This document shows positions 41,926 through 52,346 of a stretch of 64,000 nucleotides of DNA, piece after piece (the first letter of the stretch is position 1; the number at the start of each line of letters is the position of its first letter). The notes under the pieces were generated by a model, which was given only the letters and a program-made list of their open reading frames with translations, was not told the DNA's origin and made no database searches. Source of the stretch: an uncultured Prochlorococcus sp. (lineage in GTDB: Bacteria; Cyanobacteriota; Cyanobacteriia; PCC-6307; Cyanobiaceae); NCBI GenBank assembly GCA_902539115.1, contig CACBHP010000002.1, positions 39,800 through 103,799 of the forward strand. Reading direction: 5' to 3'. The position numbers and the translations under genes were made by a program.

Positions 41926-43254
41926 TTATCTTATTGGATTTGCTCCCTCTCTCCTAGAGACAAGACGTATTGTTCTAAAAAAAATTAACAAATCTAACCA
42001 AAAAGAAAAGTTTTTGATGTAAAAAAAATCATAAGTCAATTTTATCTCTGAATCGTCAATTGAAGATCCATAAGGATAATTAACTTGAGCCCAACCACTT
42101 AAACCAGGCTTAACTAGATATCTTAAGTCATAAAAGGGAATTACTTTCTTTAAATTTGAATCAATCTCAGGTCTTTCTGGTCTGGGACCTATCAAACTCA
42201 TGTCTCCTATAAGAACTGAATACAATTGAGGAAGCTCATCAATTCTTGAAGGTCTAAGAAATTTACCAATTTGAGTTATCCTAATATCGTTCTTTTTTGA
42301 CCATTGAACGCCATCTACCTCCGCATTTACTTTCATAGTTCTTAATTTACAAATTCTGAATTTATTGCCATTTTTCCCTACTCTATCTTGGAAATACAAT
42401 ATTGGGCCATTATCTTCTAATGATATTAATAATCCCAAAAAACACAATAATGGTAATAATAAAATAAGCATAATTAGGCTTAAGAAGATATCTGAAATCC
42501 TTTTAAGTCTTATTTGAAAACTTCTTCCTCTGCTAATGTTTGCGAATAAGTTTAACAATTCATTAGAGGAGAGGAAAACCGATGGTATTCTTTGCAAAAA
42601 AATTTCGCTCCAATTAACTATTGAAAAGATATTTTCTCCCTGAAAATATAAATTAATAATTTTTTTTTGATTTATTGGAGTGCAATCACCAAATTTTTCT
42701 ATTATTATGTTTTTGATTTTTTTATTACCAATCAAAAGTTTATCTATAGAATCTGAAAACTTTATATTAATTTTACTTAATTTTACTAGATCTAATAATT
42801 TTAAAAATGAATTATGGCTTCCAACAAATTCCCAGTTTTGTTGAAATTTAGAATTACGAATTAAAAATAGACGTAAAAAATATTGTCCTATAAAAGAAGC
42901 AAGTATATACCTCAGAAAAAAAACAAAGTTATCCCAGTAAATATAATTATCTTTAAAATCTAAAATTTTATAAAATAATAAAAAATTAAATGAAAAGTAT
43001 ATAAAAAAATTTAAACAAGATAAAAATATATTTTTTATATTTTCTAGAATATCATTCTTATTTTGGTGATATCTGCCAACTACATAACTAATTAAAAACC
43101 AAAAAAATATAATTAAAAAGTTAAATAATATTGTTGTATATCCATTTGAATAAATTTTTAAAGTAGTAAAAAAAATAGCGAAAGTAAAAATATCAAACAA
43201 AAAAGAGACTAATATGCCTTTACGTAATGCGAACCAATAAGGCGTAATTAACAT
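41926..43254 (-). CDS. polyprenyl-phosphate sugar phosphotransferase (WbaP/WcaJ type)
   Basis: 442 aa; N-terminal TMs; 'KRISDIFLSLIMLILLLPLLCFLGLLISLEDNGPILYFQDRVGKNGNKFRICKLRTM', 'RIDELPQLYSVLIGDMSLIGPRPERPE'. Confidence 0.95.
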   Translation of the reverse strand: MLITPYWFALRKGILVSFLFDIFTFAIFFTTLKIYSNGYTTILFNFLIIFFWFLISYVVGRYHQNKNDILENIKNIFLSCLNFFIYFSFNFLLFYKILDFKDNYIYWDNFVFFLRYILASFIGQYFLRLFLIRNSKFQQNWEFVGSHNSFLKLLDLVKLSKINIKFSDSIDKLLIGNKKIKNIIIEKFGDCTPINQKKIINLYFQGENIFSIVNWSEIFLQRIPSVFLSSNELLNLFANISRGRSFQIRLKRISDIFLSLIMLILLLPLLCFLGLLISLEDNGPILYFQDRVGKNGNKFRICKLRTMKVNAEVDGVQWSKKNDIRITQIGKFLRPSRIDELPQLYSVLIGDMSLIGPRPERPEIDSNLKKVIPFYDLRYLVKPGLSGWAQVNYPYGSSIDDSEIKLTYDFFYIKNFSFWLDLLIFFRTIRLVSRREGANPIR

Positions 43255-43422
43255 GAGTTATGGTATATCAAGATAAATTATTAATTTATGATATCTTAAA
43301 AAGTATATTTATCAAAACTTAAAAAAATAAAATTTTAGCGATAAATTTTTATCTTATAAACTATAGATAAAACCTTTAAATCTATATTGGATAATCTTTA
43401 TATATTATTTTTTTAAAAAGTA

Positions 43423-44505
43423 TCATGTTTTATTAAAAAGATCTGAATACAAATTTAAGAATTTGATTGCCCTATCTTTATAAGAGTGACAATTAATTGC
43501 TCTTAGATTGCCTTTTTTCTGTATCTTAGTTCTTTCTATTGGGTTGTTTAAATAATAAATAATTTTGTTTACCCAAATATTTGGGTCATCGGAATCAATA
43601 TGTATTACTTCTTCTTGATTAAAATATGGAGATGTATTCAATGGTGAATCAACTAATTGAAATCCACCATAGTAAGGAATTTTAAAATAGCGTAAATTAT
43701 AGATGATATGTTCTGGTGTATTTTCATGAAAATTAATACAGATCTTACTATTTCTATATATTAATATTTCTCTTTCATTACTTATAACTTCATTCAATTT
43801 TTTCATTTTTTTATTTACAAAAAAATTAAGTTTTTTTGAAACCGGCTTAATAAATTTATTTGAAAATTTTATTATTCCATTTGATATCCTAACTCTTTTA
43901 TTGAATCCTCTGCCAAACAAACCTATTTTAAGATTTGGATTTTTTTTTCTTAAAAGTGGCAAAACATTATTAAATAAAAATGATTTACTTTTCATTTTTG
44001 ATCCAATAAAAACTAGGTCAAAATTATTTTTGTGCTTATCTTCACTTTTAATTTTTATACTATTTTTAGGTAAACCTGGAGAGGCATTGGGAATTGTTAT
44101 GTATTTTCTTTTTGTTAATTCCTCAAATTTTTTCATTGAAATAGATTCCCTTTCTCCATAAATTATTTGAAATGAATTAAGATTATTTATTATAAGTTTT
44201 TTATGAAATTCATAAAATTTTGAATCATTATATATAGGCCAATGAACCCATAAAGCGATAATTAATCCTTTTTTGGAAAGAAATTTTGCATGATTTAAAA
44301 CAGATTTTGATTTATAATTTGAGAGATCATCTATTATAAATATCTTTTCATTACCATTATTAATTTTTTTAATATTATCAACTATTTTACAATTAAGATT
44401 TAATTCTAAAAATCCGTTCATCAATCCTAAAGAAATATGCGATTCTGCGGATTGAACATCAATATTAGGCCTTATAATATAAATTTTTTCAGGAAATGTA
44501 TTCAT
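43423..44505 (-). CDS. putative glycosyltransferase (GT1/GT4-like fold)
   Basis: 360 aa; 'FDLVFIGSKMKSKSFLFNNVLPLLRKKNPNLKIGLFGRGF', 'NSKICINFHENTPEHIIYNLRYFKIPYYGGFQLVD'. Confidence 0.65.
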   Translation of the reverse strand: MNTFPEKIYIIRPNIDVQSAESHISLGLMNGFLELNLNCKIVDNIKKINNGNEKIFIIDDLSNYKSKSVLNHAKFLSKKGLIIALWVHWPIYNDSKFYEFHKKLIINNLNSFQIIYGERESISMKKFEELTKRKYITIPNASPGLPKNSIKIKSEDKHKNNFDLVFIGSKMKSKSFLFNNVLPLLRKKNPNLKIGLFGRGFNKRVRISNGIIKFSNKFIKPVSKKLNFFVNKKMKKLNEVISNEREILIYRNSKICINFHENTPEHIIYNLRYFKIPYYGGFQLVDSPLNTSPYFNQEEVIHIDSDDPNIWVNKIIYYLNNPIERTKIQKKGNLRAINCHSYKDRAIKFLNLYSDLFNKT

Positions 44506-44507
44506 TT

Positions 44508-46172
44508 TTATTTTAATTTAAACCTCATGGGGAATAAATTAGATTGTACTTCCGAATGAGTAATAACAATAACAATTGAATTTTTGGTTTTTGATAACAG
44601 TAAATCATTAAAAATCATTGATGTTTTTAGATCGAGTGATGATGAAGGTTCATCTAATATTATGATTGGTTTTACACTTGAAATGATTTTTAAAAGGGAT
44701 ATTCTTTGGGCTTGACCACCTGAGATATTCCTTCCAAAGTCAGAAATCATATAATCAAGAAACTGGCTGCCAAATTCTTCTTTTAAACCTAATTTAATAC
44801 CATTTTCATACAATTCCTGCTTATTAATTAATTCATTACTCCCAAACAATATATTTTCATATAAGGAGCCAGTAAATAAAAAAGGCGATTGTGATAGATA
44901 AGAAATATTTTTGTAAAAATATCTATTAGGTATATTTTTTGTATTAAAATTATTTAATTCTATCTCTCCTGCAGAAGGTTTAAGAAGTTTAAGAATTAAT
45001 TCTACTAAAGTTGTTTTACCAGAACCGCTTTTACCTAAAATAGCTGTGGGCTGTCCCTCTACAAATTGCCAATCATCATAAATTATCTCATGTTTATCCT
45101 TGTATTGATATCTTAAATCCTTTATTTTAATTTTATTTTTTTCATTTTTATATAAAAAATCATCTTTTATTATTTCGTTTACAAAATAATTTGATAATTT
45201 TTTGGTTTTCTTTGTTTTTAGACTAAATAAAAATATAAGATTATTTATTGAAAGTGAAGAGGATTTAATAAAAGCATATGCGGAATAAGTCTGTTGTGAA
45301 GCAGGAAGAATCCTATTAAATGCAAAAAGCAAAGTTCCTAATTGCCCAAAAATTAATAAACTGGAATTATTAGAAATTGAAATAATAATAAAAAAGGTAA
45401 ATAAACATAAACAAACTGTTTCAACTATATATCTTGGCGATTGAGAATAAATCAAAGTATTTGCATAACTATTCCTTGATTTAATCTCGTTATAAATGAA
45501 TTTTTTAATCTGTTTTTCCGATGATCCTCCTATTATTAAATCAACAATTGAAGCTAAAGTTGATCTCACTAAAGCTGCTTGTTCGTGATTATACTTAGTA
45601 ATATTTTCACCATTTATTTTTAATTTCTTAGCGAATAAAAGAATAATAATTAAATAAACTAAAGAAATAAATAATCCTGAAATTAAGAATAGTTTTGTTT
45701 CTAGAAATAAGAGCGAAAAAGATATAGATATCAAAATTATTGTATTAGATATTAAACTTGCAAAGTTTGATAAAGCTTCAGAATTTCTTGGCACATCTTG
45801 AATTAGAATAGATAAAAATTTTGATTGATTTGCTGACTTTAAAAAAATATATTCCTGATTAATAATCTTTTGAAATGCAAAAGAAGATATTTTAGCGCTA
45901 ATGGAAGCTGCTATACGATATTGAGTAAATAATAAAAATACCCTTAAAACACCACATATAATTACAGTAAACAAAAACTTAGAAGCATATTCAAAATTAT
46001 TTTCAAGATCAACTCTATTATCAATTGATGAGAAGGATTGAATGAATGGTTTTATTGAAGAAAGCACAAATACTTCGCTCAAGCTGAGCAACAACGCGCT
46101 TAGAATAATTAAGCAGCTATAAAAAACATATTTTCTCGGAAGAAAAAGAATTAATCTTATCAAAGGGATCAT
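44508..46172 (-). CDS. ABC transporter permease/ATPase, PglK/MsbA-like lipid-linked oligosaccharide flippase
   Basis: 554 aa; N-terminal TMs; Walker A 'GKSGSGKTT', signature 'NISGGQAQRISLLK', 'IIILDEPSSSLD'. Confidence 0.92.
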   Translation of the reverse strand: MIPLIRLILFLPRKYVFYSCLIILSALLLSLSEVFVLSSIKPFIQSFSSIDNRVDLENNFEYASKFLFTVIICGVLRVFLLFTQYRIAASISAKISSFAFQKIINQEYIFLKSANQSKFLSILIQDVPRNSEALSNFASLISNTIILISISFSLLFLETKLFLISGLFISLVYLIIILLFAKKLKINGENITKYNHEQAALVRSTLASIVDLIIGGSSEKQIKKFIYNEIKSRNSYANTLIYSQSPRYIVETVCLCLFTFFIIISISNNSSLLIFGQLGTLLFAFNRILPASQQTYSAYAFIKSSSLSINNLIFLFSLKTKKTKKLSNYFVNEIIKDDFLYKNEKNKIKIKDLRYQYKDKHEIIYDDWQFVEGQPTAILGKSGSGKTTLVELILKLLKPSAGEIELNNFNTKNIPNRYFYKNISYLSQSPFLFTGSLYENILFGSNELINKQELYENGIKLGLKEEFGSQFLDYMISDFGRNISGGQAQRISLLKIISSVKPIIILDEPSSSLDLKTSMIFNDLLLSKTKNSIVIVITHSEVQSNLFPMRFKLK

Positions 46173-46332
46173 AATTTTTCAAAATTAGTAATTACTTGGT
46201 TATCTTTTAGCTATTAATTAATCATTTTTAATTTTTTTTATATGAATTGAAAGTTAAGATAAATAAATCAAATATGATAATATTATTTTAATTTTACAAG
46301 CAAACAAAAAGCTTGATAGTCAAATTAATTTA

Positions 46333-46950
46333 ATGTTTAAGAAATATAAGAATTCTTTAGATATTGCGCTTAGTACCATCAAGCAAGAAAATTTAAATAT
46401 TTTATTTTCAGAAATAAAAAAAAGGTTAAATGGATCTTCATCTATTCATATTCTTGGAAATGGTGGTAGCGCTGCAAATGCAAGTCATATAGTTGGTGAC
46501 TACACAAAAACTTTTGCATATATGAAATTAAAGCTCAAAATTTTTAATCATTCTGATAACATCAGTTATTTAACTGCAGCTTCAAATGACCTAGACTTTA
46601 ACGAAATATATTCAAGTCTTGTTGGAACTCTAATAGATAAAGAAGATTTAATAATTTATCTTTCTGGAAGTGGTAATTCACTCAATCTCATTAAGTGTGC
46701 CAATAAAGCTAAAAAACTTAATATCTTTCAAATTTCTATTTCTGGTTACAACGGTGGGAAAATTAAAGATCTAGTAAATACTCCTATTCATATAGATTAT
46801 CCTGATATGGAAATAAGCGAAGATTGTCAATTAATTATTTTTCATTACATTAAGCAACAACTAGTTAAGGAGATTGAAGGGAAAGATCCATATGCTGAAA
46901 ATAAATTGCCAAAATACAAAAAAAGAGTGATAGAGGATCTTATTGCATGA
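46333..46950 (+). CDS. gmhA: sedoheptulose-7-phosphate isomerase (SIS domain)
   Basis: 205 aa; 'IHILGNGGSAANASHIVGDYTKTF', 'DLIIYLSGSGNSLNLIKCANKAK'; adjacent heptose genes. Confidence 0.88.
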   Translation: MFKKYKNSLDIALSTIKQENLNILFSEIKKRLNGSSSIHILGNGGSAANASHIVGDYTKTFAYMKLKLKIFNHSDNISYLTAASNDLDFNEIYSSLVGTLIDKEDLIIYLSGSGNSLNLIKCANKAKKLNIFQISISGYNGGKIKDLVNTPIHIDYPDMEISEDCQLIIFHYIKQQLVKEIEGKDPYAENKLPKYKKRVIEDLIA

Positions 46951-47942
46951 TTATTATTTCTAGATGTCCATATAGAATTTCATTGCTTGGAGGGGGCTCA
47001 GACCTAGATTGGTTTGTAAAAGAAAATGATTATGGTATTTGTTTAGGTTATTCATTATCAAAATATACCTACACCGTAATTAACCAATTATCATCTAGAG
47101 CCAAAAGAGGAATTTTGAATTATTCGTCAAGGGAAGAATATTCTAAAATAGAAGATATCGCACATCCATTAATAAAATCTGCACTTGAAGAATTAAATTT
47201 CAATGATTTGGTTGAAATTTCTTCTTTTGGATTTGCCGCAAGAGGTTCTGGTCTTGGAGGTTCTTCTTCATTTTTACTTGCTCTTCTAAAAGGCCTTTTT
47301 AAAATAAAAAAAGAAGAATTATCTAATGATGATTTAGCTTATTTAGCTTCTGATATTGAAATAAAAAAACTAAAAAAACCCATTGGGAGGCAAGATCATT
47401 TTATTTCGTCTAGAGGTAATATATCTTGTTATAAATTCCTAAATGATAACAGCACAATACAAAAAATCAATTTAAAAATTTCACAAGAAATATTCATCAA
47501 AAAATTAGCTGAAAAACTATATTTAATTCCTTCATTTGTTTCAAGATCAGCCGATAAAGTTTTATATAAATTAAAAGAATCTTCTTCAGCAAATGATGAG
47601 TTATTAGAAATTCGAAATATTTCAGAAAAGTTTATTAACTTAAATGAGAATAGAGAGCATGTAATAGAGGAAACATTCAATAGTTGCATAAGAGATTCTT
47701 GGGAAATCAAAAAAAATATGACTGGAGTCATGTCTGGCATCCTTAATGATCAATATAAGGAGTTACAAAAATTACCTTTAAATTGGATTAGATTATTAGG
47801 TGCAGGTTCAGGCGGTTACTTTTTAATATCTACAAAATTAGACAATCAAACTACTGAAGAAGAACTGAGTAAGCTTGGCATGAAAGATTTTTTTCAGGCA
47901 TCTATGAGTCAATCAGGATTAGAAATAATACATCATTGCTAA
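46947..47942 (+). CDS. hddA: D-glycero-alpha-D-manno-heptose 7-phosphate kinase (GHMP kinase)
   Basis: 331 aa; 'SRCPYRISLLGGGSDLDWFVKEN', 'GSGLGGSSSFLLALLKGLF'; ATGA overlap with gmhA. Confidence 0.88.
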   Translation: MIIISRCPYRISLLGGGSDLDWFVKENDYGICLGYSLSKYTYTVINQLSSRAKRGILNYSSREEYSKIEDIAHPLIKSALEELNFNDLVEISSFGFAARGSGLGGSSSFLLALLKGLFKIKKEELSNDDLAYLASDIEIKKLKKPIGRQDHFISSRGNISCYKFLNDNSTIQKINLKISQEIFIKKLAEKLYLIPSFVSRSADKVLYKLKESSSANDELLEIRNISEKFINLNENREHVIEETFNSCIRDSWEIKKNMTGVMSGILNDQYKELQKLPLNWIRLLGAGSGGYFLISTKLDNQTTEEELSKLGMKDFFQASMSQSGLEIIHHC

Positions 47943-49183
47943 TGATTGAAGATATAACAGTAGTAATTGCAATTGGAGGAGAAGGTAGTAGATTAAAAAA
48001 AATTTCTGGAGAGATACCGAAACCACTTTTCCCTATTTGTGGCATTTCAACATTAGAAAGAGCACTTAATGAATTAGATAAATATGGCTTTAAAAAAGTA
48101 ATATTATCTACTTGCTTTAGGAAAGAGTTATTTACGGATTTCATCAAGAATAACACTTTTAATTTCGATAAATTAATAATTTTTGAGGAAGAATTTCCTC
48201 TTGGAGAATGTGGCTGTTTATGGAAAATACAGGATCAACTTAGTTCCAAAACATTATTTATTAATGGAGATTTAATCTTCAGCCTTGATTTCAAAAAACT
48301 TTGTGCATTCGATAAAAATTTAAGTTCCGACATAACATTAGTTACTCATCCTTCCTCTCATCCTGAAGACTCTGATATGATTTCAGCGCCAAATGGATCT
48401 TTTGTAGAAAAGTTATTTCTCAAAAATAGAGATTATAGAGAAGATAAATTTAAACCATTATTAGGTTTTGCAGGAATTTCTTTATTCGAGACATCAATTA
48501 TCGATGAATTCAAACTTTTGAAAAATCAAAATAAGTACAACCTATTTGGGTTTCTAATTAAAAAAGCATTTGAGAATAAGAAAAAGATTTTTTCATACAA
48601 TACCTCAGAATATATTAAAGATATGGGTACTGAGAAACGATATTTAGAAGTAACTAAGGCTATAAATAAAAATATTTTAGAAATGAAAAATTATTCAAAT
48701 TCACAAAAAGCTCTTTTTATTGACAGAGATAATACACTTATAGAATGTAACATTAATAATTATATTTTATGTAAAGATGAGATTAAATTTCTAGATAAAA
48801 ATATTGAAAAACTAGCCAAATTATCAACAGGATTTTCAGTAGTTTCTATAGTCACAAATCAACCTCAAATAGCAATGAATAAATTATCTTTGGAAGAATT
48901 AGAAAGTATAAATAATTATATAATTCATTATTGCAGAGCTAAGTCGCTTTTAATAGATACAGTTGTATGGTGCCCACATCATCCTCATAAGGGATATGAT
49001 TCGGAAAATAAAATCTTAAAAACAGATTGTTTTTGTAGAAAACCAAAACCCGGCATGTTATTACAATTAGCTTACGAAAGAAATATCGATTTAAAATCAT
49101 CATTATTTGTCGGAGATTCATATGTTGATGAAGAGGCGTCAAAATCAGCCGGATGTAGTTTTATTAATATATTAAACTTATGA
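47942..49183 (+). CDS. bifunctional heptose-1-phosphate nucleotidyltransferase (HddC-like) fused to heptose bisphosphate phosphatase (GmhB-like HAD)
   Basis: N-terminal 'VVIAIGGEGSRLKKISGEIPKPLFPICG'; C-terminal 'ALFIDRDNTLIECNINN', 'CPHHPHKG...CFCRKPKPGMLLQLAYE', 'FVGDSYVDEEAS'; ATG at 47942 overlaps the hddA stop. Confidence 0.88.
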   Translation: MIEDITVVIAIGGEGSRLKKISGEIPKPLFPICGISTLERALNELDKYGFKKVILSTCFRKELFTDFIKNNTFNFDKLIIFEEEFPLGECGCLWKIQDQLSSKTLFINGDLIFSLDFKKLCAFDKNLSSDITLVTHPSSHPEDSDMISAPNGSFVEKLFLKNRDYREDKFKPLLGFAGISLFETSIIDEFKLLKNQNKYNLFGFLIKKAFENKKKIFSYNTSEYIKDMGTEKRYLEVTKAINKNILEMKNYSNSQKALFIDRDNTLIECNINNYILCKDEIKFLDKNIEKLAKLSTGFSVVSIVTNQPQIAMNKLSLEELESINNYIIHYCRAKSLLIDTVVWCPHHPHKGYDSENKILKTDCFCRKPKPGMLLQLAYERNIDLKSSLFVGDSYVDEEASKSAGCSFINILNL

Positions 49184-50172
49184 GCTACAGTTTTTTCGGA
49201 ACATGCTTTGAAGATAAAGAAATCCTAGTTGATTGTCTAATTTCTATGGCAAATCAGTCTATAACTCCTGATGAAATCATAATTATTGACTCAAGTAAAA
49301 ACCCTATTGATTGCAAACTTTTCGATGATATTTTTAAAAGTAAAATAACTTCAATTAAATATGAAAATATTAAACTTCCAAGAGTAGAAGCTTTGAATTA
49401 TGCAATTACTAAAGCAAATTCTGATTACTTATTAAGATTTGATTCAAGAACAAGATTTTCAAGAAATTATGCTGAAGAAGCATTAAAAATTTTGGATAAG
49501 ATAAATATCGGTGGAGTTGGAGGAAGGCAGTCTGCTTACCCTGCAAATGCATCTATAAATGCAGAAATGGCAGCCAACATAATGGATAGATCATATGTTT
49601 TTGGTAATCCTCTTTACAGAAGAAAAAACTATAGTGGGAATGTAAATTCTATTTATTTGGGTTGTTATCCCAAAGCAGTTTTAAAAGAAATTCCATTTAG
49701 AGAAGAAATAAGCCTTATTTCAGAAGATAGTCAATTATGTCAGGATATTATTGCCAAAGGATATATAATTTACATGTCAAAAAAATTACAGCTGAAATAT
49801 TTATGTAGGGGAAATATAATAAAAGTTTTAAAGCTATTCAGAAACTACGGAAGATGCAGGGCAAGAACTATCATCTCTACAAAAACAATTCATGATAAAA
49901 AAAAATATATTCTTATTTTTATTATGGTCTTAATAATACCCATTATAAACTTTCTAATTTTTAAAGAAAAAATATTTTTTTCGATACTTTTTATACTTAT
50001 AGTTCCCCTTTCATATAATATTTTTCATGAAATTAAAGATTATGGCTTCAAAAAAATTTTTTATATGCCTTTTTTAGGCCTAATTGCACAATTAAATTGG
50101 TGCCTCGGTCTGATTGAGACCTTTATATTTTTCAAATATATAAAAAGTAATAAATCTAACTACTTGAAATAA
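49180..50172 (+). CDS. GT2-family glycosyltransferase with C-terminal TMs
   Basis: 330 aa; 'SYSFFGTCFEDKEILVDCLISMANQSITPDEIIIIDSS', 'YLLRFDSRTRF'; ATGA overlap with preceding gene. Confidence 0.88.
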   Translation: MSYSFFGTCFEDKEILVDCLISMANQSITPDEIIIIDSSKNPIDCKLFDDIFKSKITSIKYENIKLPRVEALNYAITKANSDYLLRFDSRTRFSRNYAEEALKILDKINIGGVGGRQSAYPANASINAEMAANIMDRSYVFGNPLYRRKNYSGNVNSIYLGCYPKAVLKEIPFREEISLISEDSQLCQDIIAKGYIIYMSKKLQLKYLCRGNIIKVLKLFRNYGRCRARTIISTKTIHDKKKYILIFIMVLIIPIINFLIFKEKIFFSILFILIVPLSYNIFHEIKDYGFKKIFYMPFLGLIAQLNWCLGLIETFIFFKYIKSNKSNYLK

Positions 50173-50231
50173 ATTCTTTAATTTCAAAGTTAAAATTTAC
50201 TTAAATAATTAATATTATTTTTGATAAAATC

Positions 50232-51083
50232 TTATTTAATAATTTCTGCACACATAAAGTAGCCTATTTTCTCTTCACCACCGAGTAATAAAGAGAGAAA
50301 TTTTGCAATCACCCTTATTAAAGGCCTAAGAAATCTGGGATATTTTCTTAAGATATAGAAAAAATCTCTATAAAGTTTTAAATTAACCAAACTAAAACCA
50401 ACTGACTCTATTAATTCTTGAAAATCATTTTTTGAGAGAATAAGTGTTCCAGGAGATTCAATATTTTCAGAAATAATCTCTGCTCTTGTTCTTTTAAAAT
50501 TAAATTCCTTTATGGAGTAATAGAGCCAATAAACAAAAACTATCAAGGAGTCTTTGTTATAAACCATTATTTTTGACCTACCACCGTTTTTTAAAACTCT
50601 ATATATTTCTTCTAAAGACTTCTTTAAATTTCCTGAATGATGAATTACACCCCAACTATAAACAAAATCAAAAAAATTATCTTCATAATCTAAATTAGTT
50701 GAAGAACCAACCTTCAAATTAGTATTTTTCAGGCCATATAACTTTAGTCTACGTGCAGTAACATCATAAGAAACTTCTGAAAGATCAGTACCAAAATAAT
50801 TTTTTGAATACTTTGCCAATAAAACAGCATCCGATCCTAAACCAAAACCAACTTCAAGAACATTTAAACCCTTTAATAAATTAAAGTCAGTAAATTTTAA
50901 TATCTCGGGTTCGTTTGAATAACGCAAATAAGAGTTTCTATTAAACTCCTCTAAATTGATTTGATTAGGATTTTTGCAGTTTATTCCTGGACCAAAAAAC
51001 CATTCTTCACATGGATTATTTACCCAATAATCTTTAATTGATTTAAGGTTTTCCTTATAGTTATTTATATTATTTATAATCAT
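50232..51083 (-). CDS. SAM-dependent methyltransferase
   Basis: 283 aa; 'GLNVLEVGFGLGSDAVLLAKYSKNYFGTDLSEVSYDVT', 'FDFVYSWGVIHHSGNLKKSLEEIYRVLKNGG'. Confidence 0.92.
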   Translation of the reverse strand: MIINNINNYKENLKSIKDYWVNNPCEEWFFGPGINCKNPNQINLEEFNRNSYLRYSNEPEILKFTDFNLLKGLNVLEVGFGLGSDAVLLAKYSKNYFGTDLSEVSYDVTARRLKLYGLKNTNLKVGSSTNLDYEDNFFDFVYSWGVIHHSGNLKKSLEEIYRVLKNGGRSKIMVYNKDSLIVFVYWLYYSIKEFNFKRTRAEIISENIESPGTLILSKNDFQELIESVGFSLVNLKLYRDFFYILRKYPRFLRPLIRVIAKFLSLLLGGEEKIGYFMCAEIIK

Positions 51084-51239
51084 AATTAATCTAAGTTAAA
51101 TTAAAATTATTGAATTATAAAGTATAAAACCTTAATTAATCATCTTATCTTAATGCCACTAAGTCATTTATAGATTATTAATAAAAAGGTCGCATATTTT
51201 TTTAATATTAAGATTAATTCTGAATTATTGAATCAAATT

Positions 51240-52292
51240 TCAATATCCTTCAGGATTAAGCTGCTTCCATCTCCAGCCATCTCTACACATATCTTCAATA
51301 GTTCGTTTGGGGATTATTTTAAATTTTGATTTTAGTAAAGAATTATCTGCAATTACACTGCAAGCATCTCCAGCCCTTCTTTTTGAAAATACAGAAGGAA
51401 CCTTTATACCATTAGTTCTTTCAAATATATTGATTAATTCCAAAACAGATGTACCTAATCCTGTTCCTACATTTAGATTAAAGTATGTAGACTTTTCCTT
51501 AATTAAATATTCTAAGACCTTAATATGAGTCTCTGCCAGATCCATAACATGTATATAGTCTCTCACTGGAGTCCCATCTTTAGTCGGCCAATCATTACCG
51601 TATATTTTGAATGTTTTTTGTTCACCAATTGCTGTATTAATAATTAAAGGAAAAATATTGTTAGGTAAACCTTTTGGATTTTCACCAATTAAGCCAGATT
51701 TATGAGCTCCAATAGGATTAAAGTATCTTAAAGAAGCAAATTTCCAACTCTTTTTTGAAGATTGATATAAATCTTCTAAAAATTTTTCAATAACAAACTT
51801 AGTGTTTCCATATGGGTTTACAGGTTTGATTTTTGCATTTTCATTAAAGAAACTATTTTCTTTACTATCATAAATAGTTGCACTACTGCTATATACAAGA
51901 TTTAAGCATTCATATTTTTCCATTATTTCTAATAAATTAATTGTCCCTAAAACATTTTTTTTCCAATAAAGTTGAGGATTTAAAATTGATTCAGATACTG
52001 ATTTTAAACCTGCCAAATGTATTACTCCATAAATTTCTTTATTACATTTTTTCATATTTAAAAAAACATTTTCAATAAAAGTTCTATCACAAATATCTCC
52101 ATTAAAAATCTCTAATTTATTAGCTAAATAATTATCTTTTTTTAAAAAAATATCCAAAACCCTTTTAAGAGAATTTACTGAACTGTTTTCAAAAGAGTCA
52201 ATAACAATAACTTCATATCCCTCGTCTAATAAAACTAAACATATATGACTTCCTATGAAACCTGCACCTCCAGTAATCAAAATTGTTTTCAT
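51240..52292 (-). CDS. galE: UDP-glucose 4-epimerase
   Basis: 350 aa; 'ILITGGAGFIGSHICLVLLDEGYEVIVIDSFENSS', 'RYFNPIGAHKSGLIGENPKGLPNNIFP', 'TKDGTPVRDYIHVMDLA'. Confidence 0.95.
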   Translation of the reverse strand: MKTILITGGAGFIGSHICLVLLDEGYEVIVIDSFENSSVNSLKRVLDIFLKKDNYLANKLEIFNGDICDRTFIENVFLNMKKCNKEIYGVIHLAGLKSVSESILNPQLYWKKNVLGTINLLEIMEKYECLNLVYSSSATIYDSKENSFFNENAKIKPVNPYGNTKFVIEKFLEDLYQSSKKSWKFASLRYFNPIGAHKSGLIGENPKGLPNNIFPLIINTAIGEQKTFKIYGNDWPTKDGTPVRDYIHVMDLAETHIKVLEYLIKEKSTYFNLNVGTGLGTSVLELINIFERTNGIKVPSVFSKRRAGDACSVIADNSLLKSKFKIIPKRTIEDMCRDGWRWKQLNPEGY

Positions 52293-52346
52293 AAAGTTCT
52301 GAAATTAGAAAAAGTTAAATTGAATTTTTTATCCTAATGATTAATA

